Of a stretch of 64,000 nucleotides of DNA, positions 23,401 through 33,805 are shown in pieces. This DNA is from Turritopsis dohrnii (Eukaryota; Cnidaria; Hydrozoa; Anthoathecata; Oceaniidae): positions 1,116,001 through 1,180,000 of the forward strand of contig BQMF02000069.1 in assembly GCA_027922465.2 (NCBI GenBank), read 5' to 3'. Below the pieces are notes generated by a model, which saw nothing but the letters and a program-made list of their open reading frames with translations, was not told where the DNA came from and ran no database searches. Position numbers and translations under genes: made by a program. Numbering within the stretch: the stretch's first letter is position 1; each line of letters begins with the position of its first letter.

Positions 23401-24629
23401 GTAACAATATAAAGTAAATCTTAAAACCGATGACTTTTTAAGTAAAGGATTAGTTCAATTAATCACATTCATATTGAGATGGTGTTATCCAACTGTTGTA
23501 TATCGTGAATATGTAAATACATTTTTTCTCCATTTTCAGCCTGCCTGGTTTTTTCTTGAATAACGTATGAAAATGAAAACAAAAATATATTTTGTTGTTC
23601 CTGGTATTATTTTAATTACCAATTTCGTGAAGAAAATGTATTTGTTTTTTTTGGATGTCCTTTGTTTATACCAAGCTCTGCTCAGCATTGCGACAATCAG
23701 CTTCAGTCAAGCATCCAAGTTGTTGGGTGGGTGGGTATTCAATTTTTTACCATTCAGAAGAAATGCTTAGCAAAGGTCTGCACTTCATAAGTTGGGGACG
23801 CTAATAGAAGGTGATATTTTGAATTGTGTTGCAAACATATGAAAAAATAAAAATTGAAATTCACTCAAATTATGACAAATATTTTAACCGATACATTCCA
23901 AATTTTTAGAAATGGTTAAATGCAACACTCCTTATAAAGTTTTTTATAGTTCTTTACAATCATTTTCTTTTAAGAATTTTAATGACAGTCTTTTGGATGA
24001 AAAATACTAGCTGTCCATAAATTTCATTATAAAATTGAGTTTAGTTTCTATAGCTAGTTATACATTTAAAAAATGTTTTTATTGTCGTATACAGATAAGA
24101 AAACATTTTTTCTCAAATACCATCCAAATTAACTGATTGTGTCTGAATCAAGATTTAGCTGTTGTAATCGTGAATTACTTGATAAATTTGTCGCATTTGC
24201 TCCGCCCAACAGATTCCGTCTAACAACAATTATACCAATATCAGTCCTAGATTTTTGTTCCAATAAATTTTCAATATGGATATAATTTTGGAGCTTGGAG
24301 ATCCAAGTTGTTATGCATTAAAAACTAATTTTTCGCATTTGTTTGTTATTTGAGGTGAAACTTGGCTGATTGTTAAATAATTTCATTGTATGCGTTCTAT
24401 TTATTCCATCCAATAGACTTACTAAAATTTGAACTGCTACGGTAGCAACCAGACAAATATATATATGAATTTTAAGTCTAACTGGCTAAGTTTCACATAA
24501 ATTTAATAGCTCTCATTTAATTTTCACCAGTCAGTTTTAAAAGCTTCTCAAAGTATCAAATTCCGTCCAACAGAATTTTTTAATTCAAAATATCACCAGA
24601 ACAAGTGACTTTATGATAGATTTACTGTA
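23401..24629. other. Intergenic, no gene recognised
   Basis: AT-rich sequence downstream of the 208-aa frame. No recognised repeat or coding feature was found. Confidence 0.4.
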
Positions 24630-24815
24630 CAGTGTGTTGGTGGCTTCAAAAATTTTCATCGCATTTTTGAAGAAAATATCCAATTAATTTTTATAAATTT
24701 TATATCGATGGAATCCTTATTTTTTGGTCTTTCCCGTGATGTAATTTTTGTAGGAAATGGCAAAGTAGAAGAAGAGAAAATCGAAAAATAAATTTGGAAA
24801 AACTCATTAATTTCA
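24630..24815 (+). repeat. Solo arm related to the DD41D mariner terminal repeat
   Basis: It begins TACAGTGTGTTGGTGGC after CTG and ends in AAGAGAAAATCGAAAAATAA, then AAAAACTCATTAATTTC, closely matching the inner half of the 14401 arm. No opposite arm was found nearby, so this is a degraded end of a related element. Bases 24816-25504 hold only unsupported frames. Confidence 0.6.
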
Positions 24816-25504
24816 CTGTATATGCTGTCAGTATGCAAACAAGGGAAATCAAACTTTCTTTTTCTTTCGATTAAAATCATATCAAACCTCAGTGGGCCAA
24901 GTGTAATGAGATCTTATAAACGAAATCGTTTACATGTTTACCAAAGGGTACATGTTCTCTTAAAAAAACAACTAACACGTGGCTTTCATCTCAAAGAAAG
25001 ATTTAACAATGAGTATCTGCATTGCCGTCAGCCGATCATACAATATGGAAGCCTTCTTTCTTTAAGCTTGTTGAAGTGTCCTTACCAAATGCTGCATCGT
25101 CACGACACGATCGAAATGCTTCGTTTGAACATAATTACTCAAATTCAAACCAACCAAGTGCAATATCTGTATCTGTATATATATCAGGCGAATTGTTCAA
25201 GCAAAATCTTTCCATGCGAACTTTTTTACTTACTTCTGATTGGTTAAAAGTTATGTCTGAATGGGATTATGGGATTAAGTCAATTTGAACGCCCAAGCAA
25301 AATTATGTTCTACACAGTCTCCACATAAATAAAAATAACTTTGTGATGCGTGATAAATTAATTTTTATCCAAAATACGTCTTCGTCGAAACATACCTCTT
25401 TGTTTTGATGTTCGACCGTTACACAGGTCACAGCAGCCGCACTGGATGGGTAGTATTTGCAATAACTCTTCGTCCGAAGTTGAGTCACTGGAGAACTTTA
25501 TAAG

Positions 25505-25660
25505 CGGCCGCAGACCGTGCAGCGATGGTGTAGTGGTTCCAGTCCAGTTATGTCGTATCTCGATACTCCACTCCGATGCGCTTTAAAAGCAGTGTTCAGC
25601 CCATTAGGAGCCAGCGACTGACTGCACACTGACTTTCGGGCAAGTTAGAGCAAGAACTAA
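25505..25660 (+). repeat. SINE-like repeat (second family), copy 1
   Basis: GCAGCGATGGTGTAGTGGTT resembles a tRNA-derived pol III A-box head. It is followed by a body shared with 32384-32460 (GCTTTAAAAG, CATTAGGAGCCA, GCTGACTGCACA, GGGCAAGTTAGAGCAA). The B box is degenerate. The tail half (CTACTAGTTGCAAGTCGGCG...) seen at 32491 and 36601 is missing here. Bases 25661-26954 hold no recognised gene. Confidence 0.5.
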
Positions 25661-26959
25661 AAACTTTAGATTCAGAGTTTGTTTTATCCATCTGGAGACT
25701 GTTGAAGTTCCAAGGGTTTTTGAGGTCGAACATGGCTGCCAACAACTGAGAACGAGTCACAGAGGTTGGCTACCTCAATCCGCGATCTATATATATATCC
25801 ATCTAAAATCCTAAAAATGCATAATTTTTCTTCAAGTAAAGGTTTGTGAAGTTTCAAAGGTCTTATCTTGCAGGCAAGTCTGTAAGTTTTCCAAAAGAAA
25901 AATGTACATGTCACAATGACTCATCATTAAATTAATCTCTGACACTCGAGAGCCTGCTGTTAAAACAATCTACATTTTCACTTTTGAAATGAATAATTTA
26001 TCAGTCATGTCTGTGTTTGTAGGACGCTCTCAAATATTGAAGTACATTCTAAGCATCCCAAATGATAGACGCGGTTTAGTTGAAGATGTCGGCCATAAGA
26101 GAAAAAATTCTAGGTTGATCCCCAATCTGTTTCACGCCTTTGGGATAATGACAAGTATCAAGAAACCCTGGGTACGAGGTTGAGAAAACCTGGCTTCCAA
26201 AGGTCATTTAAATGGATGAATCTTTCTCTTAACACGCCAGTTCGACCAATTTCTCCAAGTCGACTAGTAACTGTTAAGAGTTCTTGTTCTTCTGGCAGCT
26301 TTCATAAGAAATCGTGACCTGACATAAGGAACATTTCTTTCTCATCATTTAGAATCGCTATCCCTTTTGTCAACAAGGATATACAGATATGTTTTCGCAT
26401 ATCAGGGAGCTCGATGCCGACGCGTTTTTAAATTGAAGGGACCGAAAATATGTGGATGGGCGAGATGTAACTTAATAAAAGGATTAAGGATTAGGGCTCG
26501 TTAAGGTTCTAGGAAACAAGTCTTAAAAGTGATCATAAAACTAAAAAACATATTTTTAGTTTCATTGCAAATATCACAATAATCATAATCATTCCTCTTG
26601 TTTACTAACATGTGCAAACAAAAACAAGAGGGCCATAGACCTTAAGCTCCGCGCAAAATGTAAGCTCAAAAGTCTAAAGATTATAATCACTTACTTACAA
26701 AACAAAAGAATAACTTTCTAAAACCTAGTAAGCCCATATTTGGTTGGTGGGCATGCAAATCAAAAATGCAAATCTATTCACTCAAAACAAAGACGCATGA
26801 AAACCACTTGCGAAGGAAAGGACCACGTTACGTTATTGAATATGTAAGTCATCGAATGGTGAACGGAGAAGCCTGATCTCGCATGCCTCTAATTTAATAT
26901 TTGGATGTATATCCCGTTCAGAACATAAGTGTCGAATAACAAAACGACCGTAACGTATC

Positions 26960-27490
26960 CAAGGACGTAGAATTAGGGGGTGGGGGCTTGAGCCCCCTAA
27001 CTTTATTGTGAATTATGAGAAAGTTTTTTTGCCTTTCCTAAAAATTGAAAATCATGTTGAAATTATATATTTTAAGTGCTTTTATAGGTAATCTAGTAGC
27101 TAGTATTTTTCAAACATTTTCTTTATTTATTTACTTATTTATTTACGAATGTTTACCCAGGATAGCCTCTTCAGTTCCGTAAGGTACTGTTATCAATGAG
27201 GGTCCTGCGAAGGAGGTCCTAGAGCATTTAAAGCCCCCATTTGGGCTACGGAAGCTGTAATGACAGAAACCGCTCAACTAGACAACCACCCTAGACATCA
27301 TTCCTACTCTCTTGCTGAGTGCTAAGCAGAGAGGATTGATTCACACTGTTATAGTCGCTGGCATGACTCGGTCGGGGATTGAACCCGCGATCTCCCGAAC
27401 AGGAAGCGAGCACTCTACCACAAGGCTACCAGTCGGTAGTAATACAGATTTGTTTAGCCCCCCAACTCAAAATGTCTTGCTACGTCCCTG
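26960..27490. mobile_element. hAT-like non-autonomous element with a SINE inside
   Basis: The ends CAAGGACGTAG and (inverted) CAGGGACGTAGCAAG are flanked by GTATC on both sides (26955-26959 and 27491-27495). Just inside lies GGGGGCTTGAGCCCCCTAACTT on the left and AGCCCCCCAACTCAAAATG on the right. The same terminal words (GGGGGCTTGAGCCCC and GCTACGTCCCTG) border the hAT transposase remnant at 56.6-57.5 kb, which supports a hAT origin. Only 5 of the expected 8 duplicated bases are visible. Confidence 0.6.
27112..27436 (-). mobile_element. tRNA-derived SINE, copy 1
   Basis: On the minus strand the head from 27436 reads GGTAGCCTTGTGGTAGAGTG (A-box region), then GGTTCAATCCC (B box, 27375-27385), the internal pol III promoter of a tRNA-like head. 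The body runs leftward through AAATGGGGGCTTTAAATGC to GGCTATCCTGGG. The tail is a TAAA-type simple repeat, seen on the plus strand as TTTATTTATTTACTTATTT at about 27120. Other copies are at 57876-58192 and, split, at 50805-51287. Its insertion inside the hAT-like element dates it as younger than that element. Confidence 0.85.
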
Positions 27491-28159
27491 GTATCACATG
27501 GGTATTGTTTTCTAACGGAAGTAAATGTTAAATTCAAATTCATATAAATACATAGAAGAATAAATCATCAGTAAACGTTTTAAAAGAAAACTAGGTCGTC
27601 TTTGCGTTTCCAAAGCAGTCAATTAAAGACTTATTAGTCGGGTAATACTTACAGAAATCATAAGGGCAAGAGCAACAACTACAGATACTTTAATCAATTT
27701 TATTTAAACTTTAAATTACTTTAAATCACTTTACTTTCCAGCTTTACGTTCTTACAAGCTTATGTGTTTGGCTAATCACGCAGATGAAGCTTTAAGTGGC
27801 CATCAGATTAAGTTAAATGAAGATCCGATGCCAAGCAGGTGTTGATTGGTACAAATAAAGTTATGTATAACTGCACAATGCAACAAGTAATTCCAGGCTC
27901 ATTTAACAAAATTCAGACCTTACAGAGACAGATATACATACAAATACACAAATGCTATTATACTTAAAGGGAAAAAATTGCTGAATTTCTCTATTTCGGG
28001 GTGGGGAGAGGGGTGAGTCAATTTTTCTTTTTCTATGGTTAAAAAGAAATCTGAAATAATTTGTATTAAATCTTGTAAATGTACATAACAGAGAATGTAG
28101 ACAGACAGACTAAAAGTAAATGTGCTATTAATATAGACTAGATGTAAAGATGGTATCGC

Positions 28160-28222
28160 TGGTGTTGCACAAATAAATGTCACAATCCACAATAAATGTC
28201 GCAAACCCAACAATAAATGTCG
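28160..28222. repeat. Degraded TGTCGCA tandem array
   Basis: Three units of the pattern AATAAATGTCGCAA (one with TGTCACAA), related to the arms of the nested element at 18132-18793. Only one arm is present. Flanks 27496-28159 and 28223-28369 show nothing else. Confidence 0.6.
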
Positions 28223-28369
28223 CAACAGCTTTTAAACTTTAAAGTTGAGGGGTTTACAGCACTCCCAACACCCCCAGCTGTTTAGACAAAAAAATATTTT
28301 TTCTGTATCCGCCTCTGATAAAAATTAGATTGTGACTGATATATCTCTCAAGTGATCTCCCACAAGGCA

Positions 28370-28800
28370 AAACAAAGTATCCGCAAGTATAGCTATATAC
28401 AAAAACTTCCAGCTTATTACACAAAACTTTTCACAGTATGCAAATAATCCAGATTGTGATACTATCTCTGAAATGAGCTTCCACAAGAAAAAGTAACCCA
28501 TCTTGCTAGGAGGCATGTGCAGGAATGTCGGCTTGTCTGCATAGGGATGGATATTTTGATGATGAGGATTATTTCCATCATGATGCATAAAAACATTAAT
28601 ATTTTTTAGGATTAGTGAAGTGGCACTACAATTCCCACATCCTTTCTTGTTCATCAAAATTTAACTATAAAACTGCAAAATGGAAGTCACACCACAAGAA
28701 TGGATTAGGATAAAATAATTCAGCATAAAGCACCTAGTATTCACATTAGGTATAATGTATATTTAAGGATGGTGCGAGATCGCATTTTATGTAAACGTGG
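28370..28800 (+). repeat. 431-bp direct repeat, copy 1 (family E)
   Basis: Nearly identical to 33048-33478 (431 bp each, only scattered single-base differences), from ACAAAGTATCCGCAAGTATA to CATTTTATGTAAACGTGG. On the minus strand a frame reading MNKKGCGNCSATSLILKNIN... is largely shared by both copies but breaks in one of them, so coding is not established. In copy 2 the repeat directly follows a LINE ORF2 fragment, so it may be the 3-prime region of that LINE. Confidence 0.75.
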
Positions 28801-28865
28801 ATAATATGAAATGAGGCAACTACTCGGCTTTCAACCTAACCCTGGCCAACCCTAGTGTCAACTGT

Positions 28866-29150
28866 GTTAGGGGGTGATCACATGAGAGGGGGGGGGGGGG
28901 GCTAGCCCGGTAAACTGGGCTGATAAATTTTTATGATCACATGGAAAAGTATCAGCCCGCTTAACCAGGCTGAAGAATTGATCACGTGATATTTGTAATA
29001 TTTTTCACGCATGCGCCGTGTACGCAATGTCATCCCGGCAGAGGGGGCCAGCCCGGTTGAAAGCCATCACATGAGAAATTCTTCAGCCCGCTTTACCGAT
29101 ATCTCGGTTAAATAAAGCGAGATCTGGCTCGTTTGCTCATGTGTTTTTAG
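28866..29150. repeat. Inverted-repeat element with AGCCCGG motifs
   Basis: Repeated inverted words GCTAGCCCGGTAAACTGGGC, ATCACATGGAAAAG, CAGCCCGCTTAACC and ATCACATGAGAA alternate with a G-run (28888-28901). It resembles the GGGGCTGATTATATG element at 48687-49270 in its AGCCCGG/GGGCTGG core. Borders are approximate and no duplication was identified. Confidence 0.45.
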
Positions 29151-29410
29151 ACCCATATTCATTATATGTATAAATTATTGAGATATATTGGTAACAGTCA
29201 TCAAATTAGCCATCAAATTCCTGCTTTAAAAGCATATTGACTCATACAAAAATGCACTGTAATTGTTTGGAGGTTTTGTGCGTAATCACATGACTCTGCA
29301 GAAATGACCCGCAAATATATTACACTTAAGCCGATGATACACAAGTCGATTAGTGGCTTTTTACGGTGGCATGTATCTGCCAACAAAAGGCGCGATATTT
29401 TTGAACACTT

Positions 29411-29580
29411 TTATCCGCTCCAAAATGACTCAAAACGAGCGAATCCGCTCAAAAAGAGCTCAAAACGAGCGAATCCGCTCAAAAATGGTACAAAACGAGC
29501 GAATTCGCTCAAAAATGACTCAAAACGAGCGTTTCCCACAGAAAGTGCTTCAAAACGAGCGAATCCCGAAGGAAATGCGC
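29411..29580 (+). repeat. Minisatellite, ~33-bp units
   Basis: Five tandem units containing CAAAACGAGCGAATCCGCTC separated by AAAAATGACT-type spacers. They are mirrored by inverted units at about 31490-31570. They produce spurious repetitive open frames on both strands. Confidence 0.85.
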
Positions 29581-29638
29581 GGATAGTTATTTTCATTAAC
29601 ATTCAAAATGGAGTAAGTTGTTAGGGTGATTGTTAATA

Positions 29639-30700
29639 ATGAAAAAAGAACAGCATGTTGAACTATACTTCAAAGAAGGTTCGAGGTATAAAGAAATCTT
29701 GTTGCTATTAGAAATCCGACATGGAATAAAGATAGGAATGCGTTCACTTCACCGAATACTGCAAGGAAGAGATTAAAAAAGACAGAAAATGAATGTTGAT
29801 ACTAAGGAAGTTGTAGATTCTGTGGCAAGGCATCTCAAATCGAGTATGTCACAAGTAGGCTACCGTGCTATGCACCAAAAACTCGTTGCTGAAGGAATTG
29901 TTGCTGACATGAATACGGTGCGTTTGACTTTAAAGGCCCTAGATCCAGACGGTGTAGAAAGACGTCAAAAACATAAATTGAAAAGAAGACTATATTCTGT
30001 ATCAGGACCAAATCATTTATGGCATCTTGATGGTAACGATAAATTGCTCCCGTATGGTTTCGCCATACATGGTTGCATTGACGGCTACAGTCGTAAGGTA
30101 TTATGGTTAAAATTGAGTCCATCCAATAAAGATCCTGGAATAGTGGCGAACTACTTTTTAGATTGTATTTCTGAAGTGGGTGGAACAGCAAAAATAACTA
30201 GAGGTGACAGAGGTGTAGAAAATGTGACAGTAGCGGGTATACAACGTTTCTTTCATAGGTTTTCTAGTAACTCTAACGCATCTTTTCTTTTTGGGAAGTC
30301 AGTATCCAACCAACGAATTAAGTGTTGGTGGTCCTTTCTACGAAAATCATTGTTACAATGGTAGATGAACTTTTTCAAGGACCTGAAAGACCTTGGATGG
30401 TTTGATGACAGTAACCCAATACATGCCGAATGTATTCGCTTTTCATTTCACGGCTTATTGCAAGATGAAATGACAGATATCGCACGAAGGTGGAACTCGC
30501 ATCGCATTCCTCCAGTGCCACATTCTGAAAGCCCACCTGGTAGACCAGATATACTTTATTTGCATAACGGTGACGAGAAAACAGCTGTTTTTCTATCTGA
30601 TATGGCAGCAGCGGAACAATTTCGTAAACGTGTAGCAACATTTGGATGCATGCCCGAATTCAGCGAGTTAGCTTTGATACATATGGCGGAAAATAGTTAA
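29639..30700 (+). pseudogene. Integrase-like (rve) DDE transposase, three lesions
   Basis: The full frame from Met 29639 reads MKKEQHVELYFKEGSRYKEI, a helix-turn-helix head, up to a stop TAA at 29774-29776. It continues in the same frame from 29789 through VGYRAMHQKL, GPNHLWHLDGNDKL (first catalytic Asp), CIDGYSRKVLWL, RGDRGVEN (second catalytic Asp) and SNQRIKCWWSFLRK. There the family normally has Glu (NQRIEWWW), but the codon at 30320-30322 is AAG, Lys, so the third catalytic residue is lost. TAG at 30362-30364 replaces an expected Trp in LQWW before MNFFKDL. The tail RWNSHRIPPVPHSESPPGRP runs to 30700. The family would catalyse transposition through a retroviral-integrase fold; this copy is inactive. 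Confidence 0.85.
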
Positions 30701-31672
30701 ACAATGCCAAAGAATTTTGATGAGGCAAAGAAATTATATTTCACATTAATAAATCTTATTTAAATAAAACAGTCCTTGTTCTTAACTCCACAAGTCAATT
30801 AATTTTTGGACAAAAAAAAAGCAGCCAAAACTCCTGCGACTTATTTGCATAGTCGTTAATTTATACATCTCAGGTGACATCGGCGTAAAAACAGCAGCGA
30901 GCTCTAATTTAAGTATGAGGATGTGAGGATTTAAGGGAAAAGAATAACAAAATTTCTTACAATTATTCCGCGCAAAATAGCCTTGTGTGAAAATTAATAC
31001 GCATGAAACTACTTAAAGCTTGTTTAATTGATTATGAGCATACATAACCCCAATAATGGGAATTTATGGGAAGAGTTTCAGTGATATTTATGGGAAGAGA
31101 TTCAGCAATATTAGGAAAATCAACGTGTTTTCAATAAAAACAACAAAAACCTTAAAGGCCGATTTCCATTCAACGCATATGCCCGCGCGGACGTTGAAAT
31201 TTCCGAACGGCCAAATAGCTGCAAATGGAAATCAAAAGACAAGATTGGCTGATATTATCAGCGTACGTCGGCGGCTTAAAAAAAGTTCAAATTTTTTAAC
31301 TTTATTTTTGTTCGCTGAGCAAACATAACTACGCTTATGAATTAGCCAATATGCATGCGTTCTACGTCACTCAGCGTGGGTTACCTACGTCCGCGCGGAT
31401 ACTTTGCTGAATGGAAATCGGCCTGAAGGAAGTAAATTCTCGGGAATTTCCAAATCGAAAGTAATGCGATGTTTTGCCAGCAAGTTTTGTACCATTTTTG
31501 AGCGGATTCGCTCGTTTTGAGTCATTTTAGAGCGGATCCACTCGTTTTAAGTTCTTTTTGAGCGGATAAAGGGTTCAAAAACATCGCGACTTTATTTGGC
31601 AGATACATGCCACCGTAGCTTTCGACTGAGTCGTACTTATGTTGCGCATATTAAAAAGTTGCCGATAAAAAG

Positions 31673-31915
31673 GTGATACACGCAAGCGATTTTTTCTTTC
31701 TAAATCATGTATATTCAGACAGTGAAGAAGAGGTTGCAGCTGCTGCTATTATCATCGTGGCTTGCCAAGAAAAAAAGAAACGTAAAAAGAGAGTATGGGC
31801 AAAATCTTGGCTGAAGAAAAGAAAACACGACACACTTCTGCGTGAATTTCGACTGGAAGAGGAAGCTGACTATTTTAACTTTTTGAGGATGGTCCTTTGT
31901 GATTTCGATGCTTAG
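31673..31915 (+). pseudogene. N-terminal fragment of a Harbinger transposase
   Basis: The segment KKRKKRVWAKSWLKKRKHDT, then LLREFRLEEEADYFNFLRM, is the characteristic N-terminal block of HARBI1/PIF transposases (RRxWVRPWLxRR...LLRELRxED...YxNFLRM). It ends at TAG 31913-31915 with no catalytic domain following. Together with the TTA-flanked termini it identifies the outer element as an internally deleted Harbinger. The next ~300 bp (31916-32230) is non-coding arm sequence. Confidence 0.85.
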
Positions 31916-32383
31916 TGCGTCTCGTTGAAGTGGCTCTCACAAAGCAAAATACGGTCTTGCGAGATTCCATCCCACCCTACCTTAATGTTTGTTAAGATTT
32001 TTATAAACATATCTAGAAGTTTTCATGTGCGCATTTTCTGTAAAAAAAAGAAGCTTTTTGATTGGTTTAAAAAGCTGCGATTAATCGCAGAATTCCAACA
32101 GGTTCGATTTTTTTTAGTCGAAGGCAACTTGTAGAATCATGCTCACAACATACGGTTTGTTCATGATACACGCAGCGATTTGTAGATTCTACGAATGGAA
32201 AGCAACTAATCGACTCGTGTATCATCGGCTTTACTGTGTACAGTCTTTCGCAAACTTCGCTACAATTATCTTTGCTGTATATACCGAAAGACCTTATTTC
32301 TGATATAAATACAGATTCGCAACTTCTACACTTTAATTCGCGTCTGGCAAATGTTATAATATAATAGTGTAATGTAATAATGT

Positions 32384-32565
32384 GCTTTAAAAGAGCGTAT
32401 CAACTCATTAGGAGCCATCGGCTGACTGCACAATGGCCTTAGGGCAAGTTAGAGCAATGCTATACGTATCTCTGGCGGTAAGTAAACTACTAGTTGCAAG
32501 TCGGCGGGCAGAAGAACCAACCATTACGAATGGAAGCCCAAGGACTCAAAACTCCCAGTTTCTTA
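32384..32565 (+). repeat. SINE-like repeat (second family), copy 2
   Basis: The body is shared with 25570-25660 (GCTTTAAAAG, CATTAGGAGCCA, GACTGCACA, GGGCAAGTTAGAGCAA). The tail half is shared with 36601-36665 (CTACTAGTTGCAAGTCGGCG, GGCAGAAGAACCAACCATTA, GGAAGCCCAAGGAC). This copy joins the two halves, which shows they belong to one repeat. Confidence 0.65.
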
Positions 32566-32849
32566 ATAAACTAATACTGAACCACTAACCTTCGGTATAA
32601 CCACATAAATATTTTGACTTAGATGTCCAGTATGAAGGTAGCCTCCGAAGAAAAAAACATCATATATAGACATTCGCGATAGAAGAATTTCAAAAGGAAA
32701 AATTATGAGATATACGGTATGCAACTTGATCCTCTTATAGACCAGCTCCAAAGGCTAGCTGCACTTTCTTGCAGGAATGAAGTTGATAGTAGAACGTTAA
32801 CTGTCATATCATGACATTATCGTTATCCAAGTTTTGAATGGTTTTCATC

Positions 32850-33045
32850 ATTGCCTATTCATCCTGTGTATGACTCAAAAACAGCTAAAACGACTCGAAC
32901 GTATGCAAAGATTCGCAGCTGGTCTAGTATATGGCTGATCCGTGAAAATGAACAATATCCCTCCCTATGGCTTCCGATCAAAGAAAGAATAGACTTGAAG
33001 GTGACTTGAAGACTTGGCATCAGTCAAGCTCGTCTACAAAGAAAA
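32850..33045 (+). pseudogene. LINE ORF2 C-terminal fragment
   Basis: In shifting frames it reads HPVYDSKTAKT, then LERMQRFAAGLVYG, NNIPPLWLPIKERIDLKV. This is the conserved segment after the reverse transcriptase of LINEs (PVYxSxLxKxLERxQRxAAxxVxG...WLPIxERIDLK). It is 5-prime truncated with a frameshift near KRLERM and a stop after DLKVT. It directly precedes the 431-bp repeat at 33048, possibly the LINE tail. Confidence 0.7.
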
Positions 33046-33047
33046 AC

Positions 33048-33478
33048 AACAAAGTATCCGCAAGTATAGCTATATACAAAAACTTCCAGCTTATTACACA
33101 TAACTTTTCACAGTATGCAAATAATCCAGATTGTGATACTATCTCTGAAATGAGCTTCCACAAGAAAAAGTAACCCATCTTGCTGGGAGGCATGTGCAGG
33201 GAATGTCGGCTTGTCTGCATAGGGATGGATATTTTGATGATGAGGATTATTTCCATCATGATGCATAAAAACATTAATATTTTTTAGGATTAGTGAAGTG
33301 GCACTACACTTCCCACATCCTTTTTTGTTCATCAAAATTGAACTATAAAACTGCAAAATGGAAGTCACACCACAAGAATGGATTAGGATAAAATAATTCA
33401 GCATAAAGCACCTAGTATTCACATTAGGTATAATGTATATTTAAGGATGGTGCAAGATCGCATTTTATGTAAACGTGG
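33048..33478 (+). repeat. 431-bp direct repeat, copy 2 (family E)
   Basis: Counterpart of 28370-28800 with the same ends and only scattered differences (for example AATTGAACTATAAAACTG against AATTTAACTATAAAACTG). From 33479 to 33805 nothing is recognised. Confidence 0.75.
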
Positions 33479-33805
33479 GTAATTTCCAGAGTGGCGATTT
33501 TTGCGCCTTGGTTTTCAAATGTTTTGAGTTAGTACGCATGCGCACGCCACCACTCAACACTCAACAGCTTTGATCAAGAAGAACAGACTATATCAGAGAG
33601 GAAACAAAAAGAAAAAAAGGTTCAAGTTTTTACGTTTGAATGTAACAAAAATATCAACACAACCATATTTAACTTATGTACAAAAACTAGATGGATTTAT
33701 ACACGAAAGATGTTTCCTTCGTAGCTACATTCATTAATTGCTGTATCAATTGAGATAATAAGAATTTAAAGAAAGTGTGACCACACCTCTTAACATTGGA
33801 AATTT

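Larger units (their letters stand above)
29361..31617 (+). mobile_element. Nested transposon with integrase-type transposase
   Basis: The ends TTACGGTGGCATGTATCTGCC and (inverted) TACGGTGGCATGTATCTGCC are flanked by GCTTT (29356-29360 and 31618-31622), a 5-bp duplication. Both arms contain repeats of a unit with CAAAACGAGCGAATCCGCTC, about five on the left and two to three on the right. The interior encodes one integrase-like transposase (29639-30700), now broken. Right of the gene, 30701-31480 is non-coding. The superfamily is not settled: the protein resembles an rve-domain family common in fish and coral genomes. Confidence 0.8.
29329..32230 (+). mobile_element. Harbinger-derived element hosting a second transposon
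   Basis: The termini AGCCGATGATACACAAGTCG and (inverted) AGCCGATGATACACGAGTCG are flanked by TTA (29326-29328 and 32231-32233), as for PIF/Harbinger. Right of the inserted element it retains a fragment of Harbinger transposase (31673-31915). Most of the transposase is deleted, so it is a non-autonomous derivative. The insert at 29361-31617 splits its left arm: GATTAGTGGCTTT resumes as GCTTTCGACTGAGTCG. Confidence 0.85.

Noticed and set aside
24822..25247. 141-codon plus-strand frame
   Set aside because: No family resemblance, Leu/Tyr/Ile-rich composition typical of chance AT-rich translation, and it overlaps another equally long frame.
27340..27436. Possible tRNA gene on the minus strand
   Set aside because: A and B boxes are present, but the sequence recurs at 58.1 and 51.2 kb with a shared non-tRNA body, so it is a SINE head and no cloverleaf is evident.
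29304..29624. Open frames with NERIRSKM-type repeats on both strands
   Set aside because: They arise from the 33-bp minisatellite in the transposon arm; equally long frames on both strands indicate a repeat artefact.
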